Notes under the pieces: model-generated
Database searches by the model: none
The model's input: only the letters and a program-made list of their open reading frames with translations
What the model was told of the DNA's origin: nothing
Translations under genes and position numbers: made by a program
NCBI RefSeq assembly: GCF_003002915.1
Contig: NZ_PVTG01000012.1
Coordinates: forward strand, 1-64,000
DNA: 64,000 nucleotides
Direction: 5' to 3'
From: Geodermatophilus tzadiensis
Lineage (GTDB): Bacteria; Actinomycetota; Actinomycetes; Mycobacteriales; Geodermatophilaceae
Shown: positions 58,047 through 64,000 of the stretch, one piece after another
Layout of the letters: every line of letters begins with the position of its first letter
Position numbering within the stretch: position 1 is the stretch's first letter

Positions 58047-59343
58047 CCAGGTAGAGCAGCACGCCGGCGGCGAGCAGCACCCCGGCGAGGGCCCAGGTGC
58101 GGGCCTCCTGCTGCCACAGCAGCAGCAGGCACGAGGCGGTGCCGAGCACCGGCACCACGGCCGGCACGCGGAAGTGGTCGGCCTCGACCCGGTCGCGGCG
58201 CAGCACCAGGACCGCGGTGTTGGTGCTGAGGAAGACGAACAGCAGCAGGAGCACCACCGTGCTGGCCAGCGTGGCCAGGTCGCCGACCAGGGTGAGCGCC
58301 ATCGCCACCAGCGTGGTCACCGCGATGGCCACCCACGGCGTGCGCCGCCGCGGCAGCACCCGGCCGAGGACGGCGGGCAGCAGGTGCTGCTCGGCCAGCC
58401 CGTACGCCATCCGGCTGGCCATGATCATGGTGAGCAGCGCGCCGTTGGCGACGGCGATCAGCGCCACCAGGCTGAACAGCCCGTCGGGGATGCCGGCGTC
58501 GGCCGCCCGCACCACCTCCAGCAGCGGGCCGGTGGACCCGGCCAGCTCCTCGGGCGGCAGGACGACGGCCGCGGCCAGCCCCACCAGCACGTACACCGCG
58601 CCCGCGGTGAGCAGCGCGCCGAACAGCGCCCGCGGGTAGACCCGCCGCACGTCGCGGACCTCCTCGGCGACGTTGGCCGAGGTCTCGAACCCGACGAAGG
58701 AGTAGTAGGCCAGCAGCGCCGCCGAGAGCACCGCCGTCGCCGCCGACACCCCGGGCGGGAACTCCAGCGCCCGGCCCGCGTCCCCGTCGCCGCGGCCCAG
58801 CACCACGGCCCCGAGGACGACGACGAGCACCAGCCCCGAGGTCTCCACCACCGTCATGACCAGGTTGGCGCGCAGCGACTCCTGGATGCCGCGGGCGTTG
58901 AGCAGCGCCACGGCCAGCAGGAAGACCAGCGCGGCCGGGGCGGCGGGCACGTCGAGGAACACGCCGAGGTAGTCGCCGGCGAAGGCCAGCGCGAGGCCCG
59001 CGGCGCTGGTCACCCCCGCGGCGAGCATGCAGAAACCCACCAGGAAGGCGACCACCGGGGAGCCGAAGGCCCGCTCGGCGAACACCGCCGAGCCGCCCGC
59101 CCGCGGGTACTTGGTGACCAGCTCCGCGTAGCTGCCCGCCGTCAGCAGGGCCAGCACCAGCGCCCCCAGCAGCGGCACCCAGATGGCGCCGCCGACCTCC
59201 CCGGCCACCGCGCCGACGAGCGCGTAGACCCCCGCGCCCAGGACGTCGCCGAGGATGAACAGGTAGAGCAGCGGGCCGGTGACGGCGCGGCGCAGCTTGG
59301 TGTCGGACTCGGCCGGGGCGGTGTCCGCGGGCGGGGTGGTCAC
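57988..59343 (-). CDS. APC-family amino acid permease
   Basis: 451-residue transporter with about twelve hydrophobic helices. The first helix has LGDVLGAGVYALVGAVAGEVGG, the unwound substrate-binding GAGVY segment. Later FVGFETSANVAEEVRDVRRVYPRAL is the conserved cytoplasmic block of the family. It probably imports an amino acid or amine by proton symport. GTG 59343 lacks a clear ribosome site. Its gene ends inside the convergent ATP-grasp gene. Confidence 0.92.
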   Translation of the reverse strand: MTTPPADTAPAESDTKLRRAVTGPLLYLFILGDVLGAGVYALVGAVAGEVGGAIWVPLLGALVLALLTAGSYAELVTKYPRAGGSAVFAERAFGSPVVAFLVGFCMLAAGVTSAAGLALAFAGDYLGVFLDVPAAPAALVFLLAVALLNARGIQESLRANLVMTVVETSGLVLVVVLGAVVLGRGDGDAGRALEFPPGVSAATAVLSAALLAYYSFVGFETSANVAEEVRDVRRVYPRALFGALLTAGAVYVLVGLAAAVVLPPEELAGSTGPLLEVVRAADAGIPDGLFSLVALIAVANGALLTMIMASRMAYGLAEQHLLPAVLGRVLPRRRTPWVAIAVTTLVAMALTLVGDLATLASTVVLLLLFVFLSTNTAVLVLRRDRVEADHFRVPAVVPVLGTASCLLLLWQQEARTWALAGVLLAAGVLLYLVTALPRRRAEARAEHGAGR

Positions 59344-59659
59344 CCATCGAGTCTCGGCGGGCCCGGAACGCCCCGCCAACCGGGACCCCGGACGTGCGAC
59401 ACGCGGGCGCGCCGGGCCGTGTCCCGAGGTGACCGCACCCCCTCCCGGCGGCTCGCGAGCGTGCGGGCCACCAGCTTGTCGACAAGTGCTCGGCGGCAGC
59501 GCCGGGTCGCCGAACCGCAGGTCAGAGGCGCACAACGGTTGCGTCACGGGGCCGGCGGGAGGTGTCGCGAAGGGCCGTGCCGGGACGCCGTCGTCCCTAC
59601 CGTTCTCCTCGTCCGCGGCACCTTCCCCGGCCGCGGACACAGACCCCCAGGAGGACGGC
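59344..59659. other. 316-bp intergenic region with a 12-bp palindrome
   Basis: No gene is supported here. It separates the divergent transporter gene and the LWGAGPG protein gene and must hold both promoters. The clearest element is the perfect palindrome CTTGTCGACAAG (59475-59486), a possible operator. A purine-rich ribosome site (AGGAGG) closes the region. Confidence 0.5.
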
Positions 59660-60442
59660 ATGGCGATCGACAGGGCAGTTGCTCCGTCGTCGGCGACCCT
59701 GCCGGACGACCTGACGGCGACCGGCCTGGCCGGCCTGCTCGACCTGCTCGAGCGGGCCGACGCGCTGCCTCGCCGGCCGCGCCCGCGCCGGGCCGTGGCC
59801 ACCCGCTCGCCCGGCGCTCCGCGCGCGCTGCGGCCGCTGCCGTCGGCCCGCCCGGTGCCGGTGCCGCGGCCGCGCCCCGCGGCGGCCGCCGTGCCGACCG
59901 CACCCGCCGTGCCCACCCCGGCGCCGGCGCCGGTGCCGGCCGGCTCGCGGCTGCGCGCCCGGCTGCGGGCGGCGATCCGGCGCCTGGCGCTGTGGGGCGC
60001 CGGCCCCGGTGCGGCGCACGCGGCGTGGCCGACCGCGCCGGTCGTGCTGCCCCCGCCGCGGCCGAACCCGCTGCGCCGCCTGTCGCTGTGGGGCGCCGGC
60101 CCCGGCGGCGCGCACCTGGCCTGGGGCCGGCCCGCCCCGGCCCGCCCGGCCGCCTCCGGCCCGGTGGTGCTCACCGAGCTGCCCAGCACCCCCACGGTCC
60201 AGCCCGCGGCGTCTTCCCCCGCCGCGGCGCTCCCTCCGGCCGGGGCAGCCCGGCCGGTCCCCCCGCCCCGCCCCGGCGGGTCCGGCCCCCGGCTCGCCCC
60301 GGCCGGCTGGCCCGCCCGCCCGGCGGTCCCGCGGGGCGCGACCGGCCCTCCCGGCAGGTCCGGCTCGGCGCGGGCCCGGGGCGACCCGGTGCCCGTCCAG
60401 GCCCGGGGCTCGCCCCGGCCGCCGCCTCCCGCTCCCGACTGA
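59660..60442 (+). CDS. Pro/Ala-rich protein with duplicated LWGAGPG motif, unknown
   Basis: 260 residues, ATG 59660 with AGGAGG upstream. A short N-terminal helix (TATGLAGLLDLLERADALP) is followed by disordered Pro/Ala/Arg sequence. Two copies of a 19-residue motif, LRRLALWGAGPGAAHAAWP (about 105-123) and LRRLSLWGAGPGGAHLAWG (about 138-156), are set about 33 residues apart. The rest is a Pro/Gly/Arg-rich tail. There is no membrane segment or signal peptide. I do not recognise a family. The conserved motif against a disordered background suggests short binding peptides. Confidence 0.6.
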   Translation: MAIDRAVAPSSATLPDDLTATGLAGLLDLLERADALPRRPRPRRAVATRSPGAPRALRPLPSARPVPVPRPRPAAAAVPTAPAVPTPAPAPVPAGSRLRARLRAAIRRLALWGAGPGAAHAAWPTAPVVLPPPRPNPLRRLSLWGAGPGGAHLAWGRPAPARPAASGPVVLTELPSTPTVQPAASSPAAALPPAGAARPVPPPRPGGSGPRLAPAGWPARPAVPRGATGPPGRSGSARARGDPVPVQARGSPRPPPPAPD

Positions 60443-61200
60443 CCCGCAGCGCGCCCCCTCCCGGGGACGCCGTCCGAAGCCCTCGCCCGACGAGGACGAC
60501 GGGCCCGGCCACCACTTCCCCCCTGGGTGGCCGGGACCGCCGGCCCGGTCGCGCACGACTCCCCCCCGGCCCCCGTGGCCGCCCCTCGGCCCTCCTCCGC
60601 GGCACTGGCCGCCGACAGACCGCACCGCACGACCGCTCTCGCCTCGACCCCCCGCCGACTGCTCCCTCCGAGGACAGCGCGCGGACCCTCCCGGGAGGCG
60701 CAGACGACCGGCACCGCGGCCCGCCGGCGCGACACCGCGCAGGAGGCGATCCCCAGGCACCCGCCGGTGCCCGGGCGGACGTCCCCCCGTCCCCCGGGTC
60801 TCTGACCGGCCGGTCCTGGCCGGGACGGGCGCCCGACGGCCGGCACCGGCCCCTCTCGCGGGCCGGGCCGGAGGAGACGTGCAGCCGACCGGCCGCGGTC
60901 CGCCAGGCCCGGCGCCGTCGACCAGCGGCCAGGACGGTGCTCCCGCCCCGCGGGCGCCGCGCGTCACGACCCCCGGCGGGCGCCCTCCCCACCTGCTCCG
61001 GCACCGCCGCCGGACCAGGGGGAGGGCGCCCGTCCGGCGTCCCGGCCCCGGCGCGGAGGGCTCCGGTCCCTACCCCGGACCGGGGCTCGCGCGCCTCCGG
61101 GCGGGTGTCGTTCCGCCCACACCGGTTGGAGGGGCGCCCCCGGACGTGAGAGAAAGGACGGCGGACCGCCCGCCGAACCGCACCGAATGGAACCGCCCCT
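60443..61200. other. 758-bp stretch without a supported gene
   Basis: Several frames stay open only because of the extreme GC content. None has a good start, ribosome site, or domain. One 92-codon frame at 60527-60805 was judged non-coding. The region must contain the promoter for the PAS-GAF-phosphatase gene at 61201. Confidence 0.5.
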
Positions 61201-63285
61201 GTGACCCTGCCCGAGCAGCGTCCGGGGTCCCCGGGCGAGGCGCCGCCCCGGCCGCTGTCCCCGCTGCCCGACGACCCCGAGGTCAGCCGGCTGCGCTTCG
61301 AGCTGGCGATCGACGCGGCGGGCATCGGCAGCTTCGACTGGGACCTGCTCAGCGGTCGGCTGACCTGGGACGAGCAGCTGCAGGCCCTGTTCGGCTTCGC
61401 CGAGGGCGAGTTCGACGAGACGATCGACACCTTCGCCGCCCGGCTGCACCCCGACGACCGCGAGCGCACCCTCCAGGCGCTGCAGGGCGCCATCGACACC
61501 TGCGGCGACTACGTCGCGGAGTTCCGCGCGGTGCTGCCCTCGGGCGAGATCCGGTGGGTCGAGGGCCGCGGGCGAGCGCTGGCCGACGCCTCCGGCGTCG
61601 CCGTGCGGCTCCTGGGCGCCGGCATCGACACCACGCAGGTCCGCGAGGGCGAGGCGCGGGTCTCCCGGGTGCTGGAGACCATGCGGTCGGCGTTCTTCGC
61701 CCTCGACCGCGAGTGGCGGTTCACCTACGTCAACGCCGAGGCCGAGCGGGTGCTGCACCGCTCGCGCGAGGAGCTGCTCGGCGGCGTCGTGTGGGAGCTG
61801 TTCCCGGCCGCCGTCGGCAGCGACTTCGAGACCCACTACCGCGGCGCGGTCGAGACCGGCGAGGAGCGGGTCTTCGAGGCCTACTACCCGCCGCCGCTGG
61901 ACGCCTGGTACGAGGTGCGCGCGTGGCCGGGCCCCGACGGGCTGTCGGTGTACTTCCTCGACGTCACCGAGCGGCGGGCCGCCGAGCAGCAGGCCCGGGA
62001 CGGCGCCGCGCGCCTGGCGCTGCTGGCCGAGGTCAGCGCGCTCATGTCGACCGCCCTCGGCTCGGCCGTCGCCGAGGAGCGGGCCCTGCAGCGGGTCGCC
62101 GCGGCGGTGGTCCCGGTGCTCGGCGACTGGGTGGTCCTCACCCTCGCCGACGCCGGCGGCGGCCGGATGCGCGACGTCGCCTCCTGGCACCGGGACCCGG
62201 CGCTGCGGGGGGCCACCGCCACCTATGCCGGCCTGCGGCTGGCCTCGATCGCTCCCGACGCGCCGGTGCTGGAGGCCCTGGGGTCCGGCCGGCTGCTCAC
62301 CGTGCCCGACGTGCAGGCGGTCATCCGCCCGACGCTGCCCGAGGGCGAGGTGCGCGAGGTCTTCGACGTGCTGGCGCCCCGCTCGGCCGTGACGCTGCCG
62401 CTGCTGGCCCGCGGGCGGACGCTGGGCGCGCTGAGCCTCTACCGCGGCCCGGACCGCCCGGCCGCCGGCGCCGAGGACGTCCGCGCCGCCCGCGAGGTCG
62501 CCGACCGCGTCGCGCTCGCGCTGGACAACGCGCGGCTGTTCGACCAGCAGCGCCGGCTGGCCGAGGCGCTGCAGCGCAGCATGCTCACCGCGCCGCCGCA
62601 GCCCGACCATGCCGAGATCGTCGTCCGCTACCAGCCGGCCGTGCAGGCGGCCCAGGTCGGCGGTGACTGGTACGACGCGTTCCTCCAGCCCGACGGCGCG
62701 ACCGTGCTGGTGATCGGCGACGTCGTCGGCCACGACACCGAGGCCGCCGCCACGATGGGCCAGCTGCGCGGGATGCTGCGCGGGATCGCCCACCGCGGCG
62801 ACCACCCGCCCGACGCGGTGCTCTGTGAGCTCGACGCCGCCGTCGAGGGGCTCGGCCTGCACACGATGGCCACCGCGGTGGTCGCCCGGGTGGAGCAGAC
62901 GCCGGAGCAGCGCGCCGCCGGCCGCACCACGCTGCGCTGGTCGAACGCCGGCCACCCGCCGCCGCTGCTGCTCACGCCGTCGGGGGAGGTGCGGACGCTG
63001 GGCACCGAGCGCGGGGAGCTGATGCTCGGCGTCGACCCGGGGGCACGGCGGTCGTCCTCGGCGGTGGAGGTCTCCCGCGGCTCCACGCTGCTGCTCTACA
63101 CCGACGGGCTGGTCGAGGGCCGCGACCTGCTGCTCGACGACGGCATCGAGCTGCTGCGGACGGCGCTGGTCCAGCTCGCCGACCTGCCGCTGGAGCGGCT
63201 GTGCGACGCGCTGGTCACCCGGCTGCGCCCCGAGGGCCTCCAGGACGACGTCGCGCTGGTCGCCATCCGCCTGCACCCCCAGTAG
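61201..63285 (+). CDS. PAS-PAS-GAF-PP2C (SpoIIE-type) phosphatase
   Basis: 694-residue cytoplasmic sensor phosphatase. The first PAS domain (about 30-145) has AGIGSFDWDLLSGRLTWDEQ and the PAC-like EIRWVEGRGRAL. The second PAS (about 155-260) has AFFALDREWRFTYVNAEAE. A GAF domain follows (about 275-435), and then a SpoIIE/RsbU phosphatase: RYQPAVQAAQVGGDWYDAF, VIGDVVGHDTEAAATM, WSNAGHPPPLLL, LLYTDGLVEGRD and QDDVALVAIRL. Such enzymes dephosphorylate anti-anti-sigma factors. The RsbW-like gene 63358-63783 is convergent just beyond, suggesting a shared pathway. GTG 61201 lacks a strong ribosome site. Confidence 0.92.
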   Translation: MTLPEQRPGSPGEAPPRPLSPLPDDPEVSRLRFELAIDAAGIGSFDWDLLSGRLTWDEQLQALFGFAEGEFDETIDTFAARLHPDDRERTLQALQGAIDTCGDYVAEFRAVLPSGEIRWVEGRGRALADASGVAVRLLGAGIDTTQVREGEARVSRVLETMRSAFFALDREWRFTYVNAEAERVLHRSREELLGGVVWELFPAAVGSDFETHYRGAVETGEERVFEAYYPPPLDAWYEVRAWPGPDGLSVYFLDVTERRAAEQQARDGAARLALLAEVSALMSTALGSAVAEERALQRVAAAVVPVLGDWVVLTLADAGGGRMRDVASWHRDPALRGATATYAGLRLASIAPDAPVLEALGSGRLLTVPDVQAVIRPTLPEGEVREVFDVLAPRSAVTLPLLARGRTLGALSLYRGPDRPAAGAEDVRAAREVADRVALALDNARLFDQQRRLAEALQRSMLTAPPQPDHAEIVVRYQPAVQAAQVGGDWYDAFLQPDGATVLVIGDVVGHDTEAAATMGQLRGMLRGIAHRGDHPPDAVLCELDAAVEGLGLHTMATAVVARVEQTPEQRAAGRTTLRWSNAGHPPPLLLTPSGEVRTLGTERGELMLGVDPGARRSSSAVEVSRGSTLLLYTDGLVEGRDLLLDDGIELLRTALVQLADLPLERLCDALVTRLRPEGLQDDVALVAIRLHPQ

Positions 63286-63305
63286 GAGGAGGACCTCCCT
63301 CCTCC
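63285..63305. terminator. Hairpin terminator between convergent signalling genes
   Basis: GGAGGAGG (63285-63292) pairs with CCTCCTCC (63298-63305) around loop ACCTC, directly at the phosphatase stop codon. It forms the first part of repeat copy C. Confidence 0.65.
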
Positions 63306-63350
63306 CCACGCCTCGCTCCGCTCGGCGCGGGCCCCTGAGGGAGGCCGTCC
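63285..63350 (-). repeat. Dispersed structured intergenic repeat, copy C
   Basis: Read on the minus strand it has the same block order as copies A and B: GGCCCG, CGAGC, GCGAGG, CGTGGGGAGGAGG, then GGTCCTCC. It fills most of the gap between the phosphatase and the RsbW-like gene. Confidence 0.45.
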
Positions 63351-63357
63351 CGGCACC

Positions 63358-63783
63358 TCACGTGCGGGGGAGGACCGCCCAGACGGTCTTGGCGTCGCCC
63401 TCGACGTACCAGCCGTGCGCGGTCGACAGCTCGGCGATCAGGTGCAGGCCCAGGCCGCCCTCGCTGGGGTCGCGATCGACGGCGGGCGTCGGCGGGGTGC
63501 GGGCGTCGCCGTCGGAGACCGCGACGAGGAACGCGTTCCCGGTGCGGCGGACGGAGGCCTCCACGCGGCCGCCGCCGTGGCGCAGGGCGTTGGAGGCCAT
63601 CTCGTCGAGGACCAGCAGCAGCCGGTCGCGCAGGTCGGCCGGCTCCTGGGCGTCGATGCGCCGCCGCAGCTCCTCGCGCACCAGGGGGAGCTCGGCGACG
63701 TCGGACAGCCGCCACTGCAGCCCGTCGCACGCCGGTGGAGGGGACGCCGCCGGCCAGCCGGCGCCGGCCGATCCGCGTCCCAC
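63358..63783 (-). CDS. RsbW-like ATP-binding protein (HATPase)
   Basis: 141-residue GHKL-fold protein. N box RLLLVLDEMASNALRHGGGRV, G1 AVSDGDARTPP and G2 PSEGGLGLHLIAELSTAHGW are clear. It is a candidate anti-sigma factor or serine kinase and is a close paralogue of 54804-55301. GTG 63783 was chosen because GAGGAGA lies seven bases upstream; the frame stays open to 63864. Convergence with a SpoIIE-type phosphatase suggests that both act in the same partner-switching module. Confidence 0.85.
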   Translation of the reverse strand: MGRGSAGAGWPAASPPPACDGLQWRLSDVAELPLVREELRRRIDAQEPADLRDRLLLVLDEMASNALRHGGGRVEASVRRTGNAFLVAVSDGDARTPPTPAVDRDPSEGGLGLHLIAELSTAHGWYVEGDAKTVWAVLPRT

Positions 63784-63840
63784 CCGGTGTCTCCTCGCGC
63801 GTCGAGCCCCCGTCCCGGGCTGGATGTCGAACACCTGCGT

Positions 63841-64000
63841 ATGGCTCAGCGGGACCCGCCTCAAACCCGGATGGGACCGGTGTCACAGGTGCGGGAGCCG
63901 CGGGACGGGGCGCGACGACGTCGTCACCGCGCCGACACGGCCCCGGGAACACCGGGCGCGCTGTTCGACTCCGGCATCGTGGTGGCGGCCGTCGTCGCGG
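63841..64000 (+). CDS. Possible start of a further gene (partial, runs off window)
   Basis: An open frame begins at ATG 63841 and continues to the window end, with PGTPGALFDSGIVVAAVVA at its end. This could be the opening of a soluble signalling protein, but no ribosome site is clear and only 53 codons are visible. It is divergent from the RsbW-like gene. Confidence 0.25.
   Translation, partial: MAQRDPPQTRMGPVSQVREPRDGARRRRHRADTAPGTPGALFDSGIVVAAVVA

Noticed and set aside
60527-60805. 92-codon open frame before the PAS-GAF-phosphatase gene
   Set aside because: No ribosome site, no domain, Pro/Arg/Thr-rich composition typical of GC-driven chance frames.

Overview
The window is very GC-rich, uses GTG starts about as often as ATG, is tightly packed with many 1-4 bp start/stop overlaps, and carries gene families typical of Actinomycetota. 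The pknB-pknA-pbpA-rodA-pstP-fhaB-fhaA cluster followed by tRNA-Leu has the same order as the origin-proximal region of Mycobacterium tuberculosis. Together with the DUF222/HNH proteins, the IniB/IniA/IniC genes and the many signalling proteins, this suggests a soil actinobacterium, most likely Geodermatophilaceae-like (Blastococcus, Modestobacter, Geodermatophilus). That placement is inferred from gene content, not from a search.

Layout. 1-70 is the tail of a transposase. 158-9724 is the minus-strand cell-wall and signalling operon (FHA proteins, phosphatase, SEDS protein, class B PBP, two PASTA kinases), followed by tRNA-Leu(CAG). 10065-14293 has small proteins, an acyl-CoA dehydrogenase divergent from its probable TetR repressor, and an intact DUF222/HNH protein. 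14721-20019 is a plus-strand operon: aldose epimerase, MOSC protein, S4 protein, RNB nuclease, aminotransferase and omega-amidase-like hydrolase. 20024-28494 holds a PRC-barrel protein divergent from a CYTH-CHAD protein, a metallophosphoesterase, GntR and MarR regulators, a phosphotransferase, SRPBCC, GlsB-like and metallo-hydrolase genes.

28508-38241 is the most coherent accessory block. A LuxR/AAA regulator and a membrane-anchored Hsp70-like protein (minus strand) are divergent from iniB-iniA-iniC-like genes (plus strand). IniB carries His-rich and Asn/Asp/Ser/Gly repeat regions, and the other two are dynamin-like GTPases. This resembles the mycobacterial isoniazid-inducible locus with an added tethered chaperone. 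39958-43267 holds two more PASTA kinases, and 44253-45928 CinA plus an SRPBCC protein.

46033-48098 is a second DUF222/HNH gene, already internally deleted, split at its HNH motif by a 1,596-bp insert of visibly lower GC. CAAC stands at both junctions. The insert encodes a zinc-ribbon peptide and a 400-residue protein with a HEPN-like R-x4-H motif, but no recognisable recombinase. It is the best candidate here for an undescribed mobile, possibly defence-related, cargo.

48086-54797 contains an M14 carboxypeptidase with an overlapping small partner gene, an AidB-like flavoprotein, a GGDEF/EAL protein, an NYN-domain protein and a small zinc protein. 54804-63783 is rich in partner-switching signalling: two RsbW-like ATPases, a GAF-ANTAR protein and a PAS-GAF-PP2C phosphatase. 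Between them lie a nucleoside hydrolase, an ATP-grasp protein, an amino-acid transporter and an odd proline-rich protein.
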